A DNA stretch of 64,000 nt, taken from Bacillus kexueae (GTDB taxonomy: Bacteria > Bacillota > Bacilli > Bacillales > Aeribacillaceae). The stretch is taken from the NCBI RefSeq assembly GCF_022809095.1, contig NZ_JALAZE010000008.1, positions 1 through 64,000 on the forward strand, given 5' to 3'. A program made the translations under genes and the position numbers. Each line of letters begins with the position of its first letter. Position 1 is the stretch's first letter. Under the pieces are notes generated by a model that saw only the letters and a program-made list of their open reading frames with translations, had not been told where the DNA came from and searched no databases. Positions 45,086-54,211 of this stretch are shown piece by piece.

Positions 45086-45766
45086 ATGGAAAACTGGATT
45101 CAAAACAAACGTTGTTTTATCATCTCGTTATTATTTTTCTTTTTTACCATGGTTCTTTTATTTCCTTTCCCACACCGATACGTTTTTGGGGAGATTATTT
45201 TTGACACATTGCATTTACCGATTTCACTCGAAAATGGGTTACAACTAGTAAGCATTGCAGCATTCATCTTCCTCATCATTGGTATATTTCTTTTAACACG
45301 TTCCATCACACGTTTCAAAGGGACGATGACCTTAATGTTAATCATCTTTACAGCATCATTTCCTTCTTCATTAGCGGGTATATTAGAAAAGTATGTTGCA
45401 GAAGGGATTTATGCGGTAGAATACGATTCATTTGAAGGACGATGTGAGTTTACGAGAATAGAAGATCTGAAGATTAATGCAGCTTGTAGTCTCCCATTTA
45501 CGAATCATTCAGAGCAAGAAACGACTTTTGACATTACGTTCAGTGAAAGGGGTGGCTTTTTTGAACCTGCACTTGCTGCTGCCTTAAATGAAGAGGGACC
45601 ATTCCAAGTTACATTGAAAGGGGATGAATTTAAGCAAGTGAAGATTAATACAGTCATTAATTTAAAGAGTGGGTTTTCATTTGACATCGATAGCACGTCA
45701 GTTGGAGCGGTAAAGATTCATTCAGGACATCACGTTAAAGATTTTTCTCGTACTATTGCCCAATAA
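45086..45766 (+). CDS. Membrane protein with extracytoplasmic beta-rich domain
   Basis: 226 residues from ATG 45086 (AACAGGAG upstream). Three hydrophobic helices (CFIISLLFFFFTMVLLFPF, LVSIAAFIFLIIGIFLLT, MTLMLIIFTASFPSSLAGIL) are followed by a polar domain with two Cys (residues about 118 and 133), which may form a disulfide. I do not recognise the family. The kinase-like gene starts 21 bp later, so they probably form an operon. Confidence 0.65.
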   Translation: MENWIQNKRCFIISLLFFFFTMVLLFPFPHRYVFGEIIFDTLHLPISLENGLQLVSIAAFIFLIIGIFLLTRSITRFKGTMTLMLIIFTASFPSSLAGILEKYVAEGIYAVEYDSFEGRCEFTRIEDLKINAACSLPFTNHSEQETTFDITFSERGGFFEPALAAALNEEGPFQVTLKGDEFKQVKINTVINLKSGFSFDIDSTSVGAVKIHSGHHVKDFSRTIAQ

Positions 45767-45787
45767 ATCTTTCAGGGGAGGCATCTT

Positions 45788-46681
45788 ATGGAACGACAAC
45801 TGACGAATTTAGTTAAATCAGTAGGAGAAATCGAACGAATTTGGTCATTAGAGGGTGGTGTTTCTGCAACAGTAGAAGGAATCGAAGTCATCAGCATGTC
45901 CGGTGAACGTAAAAAGTTAGTACTGAAAAAAGGAAAATTGGGGAGCGAAGCAATCTACCAATCCGTTTTGATGAAAGAGTTTCAAATTCTTTCTTATTTG
46001 ACAAACAAAAAGATTCCTGTCCCAACGCCTTTGCTCTATGATGAAACAGGACTGTTAATGGAATATATAGAACATGAAAAGATAAATTTATTCAAAAATC
46101 TTAACCAATACATGAATACAATTGCCAAAACATTAGCAGAAATTCATCAAATTAATGACTTTCAAGCCATTCATTTCTTTCTATTAGATTATACGAACTC
46201 CTTGGATTTTCGGTTGGAAAATCCGCCTCAAACGATGGATTACAGTTTGCAAGAACCTCGAATTCGGGAAACATTACGACAAAACTGGCAAAAGAAAAAA
46301 GAGAACGAGAAACGATTACTTCATGGGGACTTTTGGCCTGGAAATCTTTTATGGAGTAAAGGGAAGATTGTTTCCATAATTGATTGGGAAGATGCTGCAA
46401 TTGGTGATCCATTATCAGATGTAGCGAATGCCCGACTGGAAATATTATGGGCTTTCGGAAAAGAAGCCATGTTTCAGTTTACACATTATTACCAATCATA
46501 CATGCCCCATCTCCAATATTACTCCCTTCCAATTTGGGATTTGGTTGCAGCTTTACGACCAGCATCCAAGATGGATTCATGGGGATTAGATAATCGTACA
46601 TTAGAACGTTTTAAAAACCTTCATCGATGGTTTGTTAACGATGCGATACGCAATATTTCAAAGAATATCTCTTCTCTATAA
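45788..46681 (+). CDS. Aminoglycoside phosphotransferase (APH) family kinase
   Basis: 297 residues. Kinase-like fold with the catalytic loop LLHGDFWPGNLLW (H179, D181, N186) and the metal-binding IIDWEDAAIGDPLSDVAN near 197. N-terminal nucleotide pocket around KKLVLKKGKLGSEAIY and LLMEYIEHEK. Family members phosphorylate small alcohols such as choline, homoserine, fructosamine or methylthioribose, or antibiotics. No resistance context is present. AGGGGAGG precedes the ATG. Coupled to the upstream membrane protein gene. Confidence 0.82.
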   Translation: MERQLTNLVKSVGEIERIWSLEGGVSATVEGIEVISMSGERKKLVLKKGKLGSEAIYQSVLMKEFQILSYLTNKKIPVPTPLLYDETGLLMEYIEHEKINLFKNLNQYMNTIAKTLAEIHQINDFQAIHFFLLDYTNSLDFRLENPPQTMDYSLQEPRIRETLRQNWQKKKENEKRLLHGDFWPGNLLWSKGKIVSIIDWEDAAIGDPLSDVANARLEILWAFGKEAMFQFTHYYQSYMPHLQYYSLPIWDLVAALRPASKMDSWGLDNRTLERFKNLHRWFVNDAIRNISKNISSL

Positions 46682-46845
46682 GCTGTTTTCGTATACATTG
46701 TTGCTGTTAAAGGAAAGGGGCATTTTTACTTTAAGTAGAAGGAAGACTTAACTCCTGCCGCATGCAAAGGAGCTCGACTTTCTCCAGGAAAAAGCTTGTT
46801 GTTGATTCATAAAAGATGAGGGCCTTTGCTAGAGTTGGCGAAACC

Positions 46846-46890
46846 AAAAAGGTTGTTCAACTATTTTCCGATAGAGTGAACAACCTTTTT
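46846..46890. terminator. Bidirectional terminator between the APH-like and DUF421 genes
   Basis: A 14-bp stem (46846-46859 with 46877-46890) with T-run on one side and A-run on the other, lying between convergent genes. Confidence 0.88.
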
Positions 46891-46906
46891 TCATATACTG
46901 CATCTT

Positions 46907-47638
46907 TTAGTGAAACAGCGGGGGAAGGGAGGTAACCTTATTATTCCTACAACTTACATGTAATTCATTATAATCATTTAAACTTGCATAAAATACATCA
47001 TTCAACCGCAACACATTTTTCTTTCTCAATTCTTCCACAAGCCAATCTTCATCTAGGTTACGAGTCGAAAGGACATGTTCATAAACCTCACCATCTATAA
47101 TGACGGGCACATCAATTCCTTTGTAAGATGAGGAGATTTTCTTCTGGATATGTTCAACACGAGCATTTTCTTTTTGATGAAACAGCTTGACTGATAACAT
47201 TCCATTTGCCTCTATGATTCCGATTTCAACATCTTCAAGATTATAGACTTGTTGTTCTCGAAGCATCATAAGCACAATATCAATTGAATAACTGATTTTT
47301 TTCATATTTTCAACTAGAAATTTCCCATCATAAATGACCATGGTCGGTTCAAATGTCAGTATCCTGCCAATTTTACGGCTTCGTATTTTTAATTTCGCTA
47401 TCATTTTTTGCAAAATGGCAATGGCAACAACTGCAATAGCCGTATAAATATGATTTATTTCTGGATCAGCAATATCAGCCCCGACAACCGCACCAAGCGT
47501 TAAAATAACTAAAAAATCGAATATCGGGAGCTCTCCAATGGAGCGTTTTCCCATGTAAAGCGTTGCAAACAGAGCTAAAGGTAAGATTGTTATAATTCGC
47601 CCTAACACTTTCAGCATTGCCAAATAGTCGAATTCCAC
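46907..47638 (-). CDS. DUF421 (YetF-type) membrane protein, second paralogue
   Basis: 243 residues from GTG 47636-47638 (AGAGGTG upstream; an earlier GTG overlaps the ribosome site). Three TM helices in the first 80 residues (ITILPLALFATLYMGKRSIGEL, FLVILTLGAVVGADIADPE, IAVVAIAILQKMIAKL), then the DUF421 soluble domain PTMVIYDGKFLVENMKK and IVLMMLREQQVYNLEDVEIGIIEANGMLSV. It is shorter than the first paralogue at 5761 because the central linker and C-terminal tail are absent. Monocistronic. Confidence 0.84.
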   Translation of the reverse strand: MEFDYLAMLKVLGRIITILPLALFATLYMGKRSIGELPIFDFLVILTLGAVVGADIADPEINHIYTAIAVVAIAILQKMIAKLKIRSRKIGRILTFEPTMVIYDGKFLVENMKKISYSIDIVLMMLREQQVYNLEDVEIGIIEANGMLSVKLFHQKENARVEHIQKKISSSYKGIDVPVIIDGEVYEHVLSTRNLDEDWLVEELRKKNVLRLNDVFYASLNDYNELHVSCRNNKVTSLPPLFH

Positions 47639-47757
47639 TTCGATCACCTCTAAACATTATCATGGCACAGGTACAGTGGAAATATTAACAATAAGTAGAA
47701 AAGGCGGAATTTTTTCCAGTGTTGTACTTTCATTTAAATTTAGGAGATAGTAAGAAA

Positions 47758-47917
47758 AAGCGCAAATCCTTTGGCGATTGGCGCTGGAGGACCTGCGGAG
47801 GCTTCCGTCGCCACAGCAGGGCCGAAGCGACCCGAGCTGATGGCGCTTGGAGCTAGAAACCAAAAAAACTGTAAAGAGAATACTTTAACACTTTATTGAA
47901 CTTAAACTTTCTGTAAC
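47758..47917 (+). repeat. Interspersed structured repeat, copy 4
   Basis: 160 bp. The core is the same as in copies 1-3 with small deletions (CTGCGGAGG instead of CTGCGAGGAGG); the AT-rich tail is complete. It lies between msrA and the DUF421 gene, antisense to both. Confidence 0.9.
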
Positions 47918-47924
47918 AAATAAA

Positions 47925-47945
47925 ATGCCGCCCAAGAGGCGGCAT
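47925..47945 (-). terminator. Terminator of msrA
   Basis: An 8-bp GC-rich perfect stem (47925-47932 with 47938-47945) followed on the minus strand by ATTTTATTT. Confidence 0.78.
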
Positions 47946-47954
47946 GGCAATAAC

Positions 47955-48482
47955 TTATGATTTCCAATGTTTTTCGATAAACGCATCGCGACCGGATTCG
48001 ATTCGCTCTTGTTTATATTTCTCAGGATTTTTTTTGTAAAATGCTTGATGATATTCTTCAGCAGGATAGAAAGGTGTAGCTGGTAAAATTTTCGTTACGA
48101 TCGGTTTTGAAAATTTTCCGCTTTCTTCAAGGTTTTGTTTCGATTGTTCCGCTTTAACCTTTTGTTCTTCCGAATGATAAAAAATGGCTGTTCGATACTG
48201 TGGACCACGATCGAAAAATTGACCTTCATCATCTGTTGGGTCTATTTGTTGCCAATAAATCTTTAATATTTCTTCATACGGGAAAATGTCTGGATTGAAC
48301 GTAATTTCAACTGCTTCATAATGACCGGACTCTCCTGATTTCACATCTTCATAGGAAGGGTTCTCTATATGTCCACCGGTATATCCTGAAATTACCTCAT
48401 GAATTCCATTCCATTGATCAAAAGGTTTCACCATACACCAAAAGCATCCACCTGCAAACGTCGCTTTTTCTCGTTTTGCCAA
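47955..48482 (-). CDS. msrA: Peptide-methionine (S)-S-oxide reductase
   Basis: 175 residues from TTG 48480-48482, eight bases after GGAG; an upstream GTG overlaps that site. The catalytic Cys is C13 in AGGCFWC. The strand-Glu region SGYTGGHIENPSYEDVKSGESGHYEAVEITFNP is fully conserved, and FDRGPQYRTAIFY follows. Repairs oxidised methionine with thioredoxin. The fused MsrB domain seen in some bacteria is absent. It diverges from the P450 gene; both have good promoters in the shared region. Confidence 0.96.
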   Translation of the reverse strand: MAKREKATFAGGCFWCMVKPFDQWNGIHEVISGYTGGHIENPSYEDVKSGESGHYEAVEITFNPDIFPYEEILKIYWQQIDPTDDEGQFFDRGPQYRTAIFYHSEEQKVKAEQSKQNLEESGKFSKPIVTKILPATPFYPAEEYHQAFYKKNPEKYKQERIESGRDAFIEKHWKS

Positions 48483-48515
48483 TTCTATCACTCCATTTCA
48501 ACACATACTTTTCAA

Positions 48516-48544
48516 ATTTTAGCATTCATCGAAAATTTCCGCAA
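48516..48544 (-). promoter_or_regulatory. Sigma-A promoter of msrA
   Basis: On the minus strand TTGCGG (48544-48539), 17-bp spacer, TAAAAT (48521-48516). Confidence 0.55.
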
Positions 48545-48561
48545 AGAATTTAACTCCTATT

Positions 48562-48590
48562 TTAACAACTTATGAAAATCATGGTAAAAT
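48562..48590 (+). promoter_or_regulatory. Sigma-A promoter of the P450 gene
   Basis: TTAACA (48562-48567), 17-bp spacer, TAAAAT (48585-48590); start point about 50 bases before the ATG. Confidence 0.55.
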
Positions 48591-48645
48591 AATTGTTAAC
48601 TATCAATCATTTTAAGTTTACTCAAATTAAGTGAGGGAGATATTC

Positions 48646-49836
48646 ATGAAAAAGGTCGATACAAACAAAGCATCTATATTATCAAGACAATTTTTGAAAA
48701 ATCCATATCCTTTCTATCATCAATGGAGAAATGAGCATCCCATTTTATGGCTAAATACATTACCACAACCAGGATGGGTCATTACAGGTTATAAGGAAGT
48801 CAAAACCATCCTATTGAAACATCAACTTTTTCGCGTCCGTTCTCCATTACCTCGTCACACCCATGAATTCGCTGACTTAAAAAAGGCTCAAAAAAACATG
48901 ATGCTCTATCAAAATGATGAACAACACCAACAGCTCCGAACAATCTTTCAACCTGCCTTTACGCATAAGATGTTAGAAGATTTGCGTCCACTTATACTTC
49001 AAGTTGTCGATCAAACGATCGATCAATTAAAAAACCGGTCATATATCGATGTTGTATCAGATGTAGCCTATCCCATTCCAAGTTTTATTATCTCAGAAAT
49101 ACTCGGTATACCTTCTCACGTTCGCCCGAAAATTCAAAAGTGGACGTACGACTTATTACGTGTAATTGATTTTACCCGGACACAAAATCTTTTACACCGA
49201 GGAAACGAAACTATTAAAGAGTTAACCAACTATTTTCATCATCTATATACCTCAGAAGGCGGTATATCAAAAGATTCCTACATACGTCGTATTGCTGAAA
49301 AAGAAGGATTAGATGAAAAGGTACTCGCGTCACAACTAATCTTGCTCTTAGTGGCCGGTCATGAAACGACAGTTAACTTAATTGCGAATGCTTTATATCA
49401 TTTACACCTTCACAATTCGGAACGAATGAAATGCATTCAAAGTCAAGAAATGATACCGTTCGCAGTGGAAGAAGTACTCCGTTATGAATCCCCTACACAA
49501 ATTACTGCTAGATATGCAAAAGAAGACGTGGTGATGGGGGATAAGACCATTAAACGTGGACATCAGGTGTATCTTTTTTTAGGGGCAGCTAATCGCGACC
49601 CGAACATATTTCAAAATCCAAGCTGTTTTAAAATCGACCGAAGACATAATCCTCATCTTGCATTTGGAGCGGGTAGCCATTTTTGCATCGGTTCCCAACT
49701 CGCGAGAATGGAAGCTCAAATCACCATTGAACGTTTTTTTCAAACATTTCCAAATTCCACTTTGGATGAACAATCCGTAAAGTGGAGAAGGCTCATTGGT
49801 TTTAGAGCTCTTAAATCTTGTACCGTTACTACGTAG
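48646..49836 (+). CDS. Cytochrome P450
   Basis: 396 residues from ATG 48646 (GAGGGAG upstream), the size of soluble bacterial P450s. I-helix oxygen motif LVAGHETTVNLIA near residue 235, K-helix EEVLRYESPTQITAR (E-x-x-R) near 278, haem loop FGAGSHFCIGSQLARMEAQ with thiolate Cys C347. No membrane anchor, no ferredoxin or reductase gene nearby and no fused reductase, so electrons must come from elsewhere. The substrate cannot be predicted. Monocistronic. Confidence 0.94.
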   Translation: MKKVDTNKASILSRQFLKNPYPFYHQWRNEHPILWLNTLPQPGWVITGYKEVKTILLKHQLFRVRSPLPRHTHEFADLKKAQKNMMLYQNDEQHQQLRTIFQPAFTHKMLEDLRPLILQVVDQTIDQLKNRSYIDVVSDVAYPIPSFIISEILGIPSHVRPKIQKWTYDLLRVIDFTRTQNLLHRGNETIKELTNYFHHLYTSEGGISKDSYIRRIAEKEGLDEKVLASQLILLLVAGHETTVNLIANALYHLHLHNSERMKCIQSQEMIPFAVEEVLRYESPTQITARYAKEDVVMGDKTIKRGHQVYLFLGAANRDPNIFQNPSCFKIDRRHNPHLAFGAGSHFCIGSQLARMEAQITIERFFQTFPNSTLDEQSVKWRRLIGFRALKSCTVTT

Positions 49837-49860
49837 TGAAATGAAAAAGTGCGTAATGAA

Positions 49861-49891
49861 AGCAACTGAAACCAAATTCAGTTGCTTTTTT
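49861..49891 (+). terminator. Terminator of the P450 gene
   Basis: A 10-bp perfect stem (49861-49870 with 49877-49886) followed by TTTTT. Confidence 0.85.
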
Positions 49892-49933
49892 GTTACAATA
49901 AATCTATCACTTATACGTTAGGAAATGATTCGA

Positions 49934-51280
49934 ATGAACCAGAAGGATTTTACAAATGGGAATATCATGAAACAACTCATCGTGTTCTCAACGCCGATTA
50001 TTTTCACGAATCTACTCCAAACATCGTTTCAATTAATAGATAGCCTTTGGATTGGTTATCTATTGGGGGATGTAGCATTAGGAGCTGTATCCGTCTCCGC
50101 AACGGTTATTTTTACAATGTTAGCGTTTATGATCGGGTTGAATCAAGCGACTATGACAATATTATCTCAGAAAAAAGGAATGGAAGATGAGGAAGGAATT
50201 AAACGCTTCATTAATGCTTTTGTCGTTCTGTTCATTATTCTTGCCTCTGTTATCGGAATAAGTGGTTATGTTAGTAGCGAATGGATTTTAACGGCTTTAA
50301 CAACACCTTCTTCCATGATAGTCGGGGCGAATAGTTATCTGCAAATCCATTTTATGGGGGTCATTTTTTTATTCGGCTATAATTTTATTGGAACCTTATT
50401 TCGTTCACTAGGTGATAGTCGGACACCAGTTCGTTTTGTAGCCGCGGCGGTTATTTGTAATACGTTTTTAGATCCGCTATTCATATCGTATTTTCAAATG
50501 GGGATTGATGGAGCCGCTTATGCTACTATCGTTTCTCAAGGAATTGCTTTTTTATACGGTGGCTTTTTAGCTGTTCGAAAAAAGTTAATCCCGTTTATAA
50601 AGCTCTCTATTCCACAAAAAGGTGAAGTGGTAACGATTTTAAAATTAGGAATTCCCGCTAGCCTACAAATGACGGTCGTAACTGGAGGCGTCATGGCGAT
50701 TATGAGTGTTGTAACACCATTTGGGGAAGAGGTGGTAGCTGGCTATGCTGCTGCGCAACGTTTAGACAGCTTAATTATGCTTCCTGCTTTCGCTTTGAGT
50801 ACGGCGGTTACAAGTATGGCTGGACAAAATATTGGAGCAAGGAACTGGGAAAGAGTAAATAAAATAGCGAAATACGGAACGCTTTATAACTTTCTCGTGA
50901 TGACGATGATAGCTTGTGTGGTTGTTTTCGTAGGTCAAAATGGGGTTGAATGGTTTGTCCGCCAAGAAAGCGCAATATCCTTTGGTACATCCTACTTAAC
51001 GACGATTGCATTCTTTTATCCGTTTTTAGGAATTAACTTTATGTTAAATGGTATTTTACGAGCTGCAGGAGCAATGTACCCTGTACTCATTCTCAACATT
51101 CTATCTTTCTGGTTGCTTCGTTACCCCATTACTTATTGGGTTTCATCTTTAATTGGAGAAGATGGCATTGCCATTGGAATCGCAATAAGCTTTGTCATAA
51201 GTAGTCTGTTGGTTTTAGTTTATTACCAGAAAGGTAGATGGAGGGAGAAAAAGATTTTTGAAGATAAAGAGAAGATGTAA
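49934..51280 (+). CDS. MATE family multidrug/cation efflux transporter
   Basis: 448 residues with twelve hydrophobic segments in two six-helix halves. Family-type opening IMKQLIVFSTPIIFTNLLQTSFQLIDSLWIGYLLG; the second half starts LKLGIPASLQMTVVTGGVMAIM and contains GAAQRLDSL-like AAQRLDSLIMLPAFALSTAVTSMAGQNIGA. This is NorM/DinF-type architecture, exporting cationic compounds against Na+ or H+. ATG 49934 is preferred to 49925, which lies too close to the weak ribosome site. The next gene begins 63 bp downstream and may be co-transcribed. Confidence 0.88.
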   Translation: MNQKDFTNGNIMKQLIVFSTPIIFTNLLQTSFQLIDSLWIGYLLGDVALGAVSVSATVIFTMLAFMIGLNQATMTILSQKKGMEDEEGIKRFINAFVVLFIILASVIGISGYVSSEWILTALTTPSSMIVGANSYLQIHFMGVIFLFGYNFIGTLFRSLGDSRTPVRFVAAAVICNTFLDPLFISYFQMGIDGAAYATIVSQGIAFLYGGFLAVRKKLIPFIKLSIPQKGEVVTILKLGIPASLQMTVVTGGVMAIMSVVTPFGEEVVAGYAAAQRLDSLIMLPAFALSTAVTSMAGQNIGARNWERVNKIAKYGTLYNFLVMTMIACVVVFVGQNGVEWFVRQESAISFGTSYLTTIAFFYPFLGINFMLNGILRAAGAMYPVLILNILSFWLLRYPITYWVSSLIGEDGIAIGIAISFVISSLLVLVYYQKGRWREKKIFEDKEKM

Positions 51281-51343
51281 GACATATTACGGTACTAGCC
51301 AAGCAGATAATCGTACACTTATAGGTAGAAAGGAGGGGAATGT

Positions 51344-52399
51344 TTGAAAACAGTTGTTTTCGTTGGAGGTGGCCACGCACACCTTCACTGCATTAGACAT
51401 GCGAGGGAATTACTATCAAGTAACGTTATTTTAATATCACCAGACCGATATCAATATTATTCGGGAATGTTCTCAAGTTATACAGAAGGGATCTATTCGG
51501 AAGAAGAAATCAAAATCGATTTACAAGACTTATGTAATCGAACGAATGTTACCTTTTTAATGGGGAAAGTACATAAAGTTGATTCCAATACAAAAGAAAT
51601 TTTGTTATCAAATGGAAAAAGACTTTCATACGACATATTATCTTTTGATATCGGATCCATAATTCCTACACTTCCGAATAGCTTATCTATTAAACCTAAT
51701 TATTTATTTCCAAGCTCTATCCATCAGTTGCGTTCTACGAAGCTTCCAGTCATCATCGGAGGTGGTGCTTCGGGTGTTGAACTCGCACTTTCATTAGCGG
51801 TATGGCGAAAAAATAACGGTTATCCTAATTCCGTTACGATTATTTCTAAATCAAAGCTGTTAGCCAATATGAATCCGAAAGCAAGACAGAAGTTAAGACA
51901 CTATTTGAAAGACTTAGTAGTAATGGAAGATGAAGAGGTTGAAAAGGTTGGAAATACCACCATTACAACCAATGCTGGACGAACGATTCCATATACGAGC
52001 TTACTAGCTGTAACAGGTAATTCTGCCCCTCCTATTTTTGAGGAATCTTCTTTACCAACGAAGGATGGATTTTTGCACGTACGGGAAACGTTGCAATGTG
52101 TCGACAATCCTCACATTTTAGGTGCAGGAGATTGCATTCATTTTTCAAAGAATGGATTGCCGAAAAACGGTGTGTTTGCTGTGAAACAAGGACCGATATT
52201 GCTCCAAAATATTACACGATTACTAAATAACAAGCCATTAATCGCGTATCGACCTCAAAAACGCTATTTATCCATTCTTTCCGTTGGGAATAGACAAGCA
52301 CTTCTCGTCTATCATTCCCTTGTTTTGAAAGGAAGGATTCCTTGGTTATTAAAGCACTATATTGATCAATCATTCATGAAGAATTATCAAAACAACTAG
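51344..52399 (+). CDS. Pyridine nucleotide-disulfide oxidoreductase-like flavoprotein
   Basis: 351 residues from TTG 51344 with a strong AAAGGAGGGG. FAD motif VVFVGGGHAHLHCIRHARELL at the start (the GGGHAH form is shared with NDH-2-like proteins and the flavoprotein half fused to SelD). NAD motif LPVIIGGGASGVELALSLAVWRK near residue 138; FAD motif HILGAGDCIHF near 260. No redox CxxC. The C-terminal part (LSVGNRQALLVYHSLVLKGRIPWLLKHYIDQSFM) resembles a membrane-contacting tail of type II NADH dehydrogenase-like proteins. Probably passes NAD(P)H electrons to quinone or a selenium-related acceptor; substrate is not certain. Confidence 0.78.
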   Translation: MKTVVFVGGGHAHLHCIRHARELLSSNVILISPDRYQYYSGMFSSYTEGIYSEEEIKIDLQDLCNRTNVTFLMGKVHKVDSNTKEILLSNGKRLSYDILSFDIGSIIPTLPNSLSIKPNYLFPSSIHQLRSTKLPVIIGGGASGVELALSLAVWRKNNGYPNSVTIISKSKLLANMNPKARQKLRHYLKDLVVMEDEEVEKVGNTTITTNAGRTIPYTSLLAVTGNSAPPIFEESSLPTKDGFLHVRETLQCVDNPHILGAGDCIHFSKNGLPKNGVFAVKQGPILLQNITRLLNNKPLIAYRPQKRYLSILSVGNRQALLVYHSLVLKGRIPWLLKHYIDQSFMKNYQNN

Positions 52400-52497
52400 G
52401 TCGAATTCAAAGAAGGAAATATACGATATGAAATCGAAAGACATATGTAGAATTCATTCATTATTCTAAAAAAATTACTTTTGGAAGGAGAAAGATT

Positions 52498-53304
52498 TTG
52501 AAAGTATGGAAAGCACTAACGATCACTTCAGCTCTTGCTACATCTTTATGTATAGCAGGGTTTGGTGTGATGGTTTATGATCAATTTCTCGTACGAGAAT
52601 CGAACATATCATCTTTAATAAAGGAAAAGGAAGAAGAAACCAACGTAAAGAAAGACTCATCCCATTTACACATCGTTGCATTAGGTGATTCATTAACGAG
52701 AGGAATCGGTGACGAAGATGGGAAGGGGTACGTAGGTTTCGCGGTAGATGAACTTAAACAGCGAACAGAACGAGAGATTAACGTATCTAATCTTGCTATA
52801 CGAGGATTACGTTCAGAAGAGCTTATACAACAATTAAAAGAATCAGAAGTCAAACGACAAATTGCGCAGGCAGATGTAATTATGATGACAATTGGCGGAA
52901 ACGATTTATTCCAAAGCGGAAACATTTTAAGAGATTTGTCCAAGGAACAAATTTCTTCTACACAGGATAAATTTACTGAGAATTTACATGCAATCTTTCA
53001 AAGCATCCGCTCTGTAAATAAAACAGCCGTTATATACTATGTTTCTTTGTACAATCCATTTAGTGAAATTCTTGAAAAAGAAACGACAACGAATATTGTT
53101 AGGGAATGGAATTTTCACTCAGCGAATGTTGTTAGTTCGTATGATAACATCATTGCGGTTCCGACTTATGACATTTTTGAACTTCATTTGGAAGATTACC
53201 TATACACAGACCAATTCCATCCAAACGGAAATGGTTATAAATTGATGGGAGAACGTGTCGCTTCCTTAATTACATTTAAAGAGGAGGCCGAAGGAAGTGA
53301 GTAA
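52498..53304 (+). CDS. Membrane-anchored SGNH/GDSL hydrolase
   Basis: 268 residues from TTG 52498 (GGAAGGAG upstream). An N-terminal TM or uncleaved signal (TITSALATSLCIAGFGVMVYD), a charged linker, then the SGNH domain: block I ALGDSLTRGIGD near residue 62, block III TIGGNDLF near 135, and block V DQFHPNGNGY near 240 with the catalytic Asp and His. Extracytoplasmic esterase or lipase, possibly acting on cell-envelope acyl groups. It overlaps the start of the ABC ATPase gene by eight bases, so the hydrolase and transporter are translationally coupled. Confidence 0.88.
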   Translation: MKVWKALTITSALATSLCIAGFGVMVYDQFLVRESNISSLIKEKEEETNVKKDSSHLHIVALGDSLTRGIGDEDGKGYVGFAVDELKQRTEREINVSNLAIRGLRSEELIQQLKESEVKRQIAQADVIMMTIGGNDLFQSGNILRDLSKEQISSTQDKFTENLHAIFQSIRSVNKTAVIYYVSLYNPFSEILEKETTTNIVREWNFHSANVVSSYDNIIAVPTYDIFELHLEDYLYTDQFHPNGNGYKLMGERVASLITFKEEAEGSE

Positions 53305-54211
53305 CAAAGAAACGTTAATCGTCGAAAATTTAGTTAAAAGAATCGGCAAAAAAACCATCATAAAAGGAGTATCCTTTTCACTACAAAAGGGGGAGGTTTT
53401 TGGATTTTTAGGACCAAACGGAGCTGGTAAAACAACCACTATTCGTATGTTAGTCGGTTTAATTCGACCAACAAAAGGACGTATTTCCATAGGTGGACAG
53501 GACCTTGAAAAGGATTTCACTAAAGCGATTAAACATATCGGTTGTATCGTAGAAAACCCTGAACTATACCCGTATTTAACAGGTCGTGAGAACTTGGAAC
53601 ATTTCGTTCGCATGGTACCATCGATTTCACCTTTACGTATTAATGAAGTTGTAGAGCTTGTTGGTCTTCAAAACCGGATTGATGATCGTGTGAGTACATA
53701 TAGCCTTGGAATGCGACAACGACTCGGAATTGCGCAAGCACTTCTCGGTAAGCCCGATGTATTAATTTTGGACGAGCCTACAAACGGATTGGATCCAGTC
53801 GGTATTCGTGAAATGCGTGAGTTCATCCGTTCCCTTGCTGAAAAGGAAGGTTTGAGCGTGCTCGTTTCTTCTCACTTGCTAAGTGAAATTCAATTGATGT
53901 GTGATCGCGTGGCAATTATGTCAAAAGGAGAAATTATAAAGGTTGATACCGTCCAACAATTACTTTCCGAACGAGAGCGAATGGTATGGGAAGTGGAGCC
54001 AAAAGAAGAAGCATACGCTCTGTTGGGGGAAGAAGTAAATGTTACGGAGGATGAAAACGGAAAGCTCCTCACCCCTTTATACAAAAATAAAATACCAGAA
54101 TGGAATGAAAAGCTTGTTTCATCTGGTATTACGGTAAAGGAAATGAGTCCAAAGCTCCCTACCTTAGAAGATTTATTTATTGAACTTACAGGGGGGGAGA
54201 CCATTGATTAA
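53297..54211 (+). CDS. ABC transporter ATP-binding protein
   Basis: 304 residues from GTG 53297 inside the end of the hydrolase gene. Walker A LGPNGAGKTTTIRML near residue 40, Q-loop region GCIVENPELYPYLTGRENL near 85, signature YSLGMRQRLGIAQALLGKPDVLILDEPTNGLDP near 136 with Walker B, and switch His in VSSHLLSE near 195. The C-terminal 80 residues are typical of the CcmA/bacitracin-type (YhcH-like) exporters. Pairs with the permease downstream. Confidence 0.93.
   Translation: MSNKETLIVENLVKRIGKKTIIKGVSFSLQKGEVFGFLGPNGAGKTTTIRMLVGLIRPTKGRISIGGQDLEKDFTKAIKHIGCIVENPELYPYLTGRENLEHFVRMVPSISPLRINEVVELVGLQNRIDDRVSTYSLGMRQRLGIAQALLGKPDVLILDEPTNGLDPVGIREMREFIRSLAEKEGLSVLVSSHLLSEIQLMCDRVAIMSKGEIIKVDTVQQLLSERERMVWEVEPKEEAYALLGEEVNVTEDENGKLLTPLYKNKIPEWNEKLVSSGITVKEMSPKLPTLEDLFIELTGGETID

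Noticed and set aside
52581-52943. 120-codon minus-strand ORF inside the SGNH hydrolase gene
   Set aside because: It is a shadow of the strongly supported plus-strand hydrolase, has low-complexity Ser/Cys-rich translation and no ribosome site.
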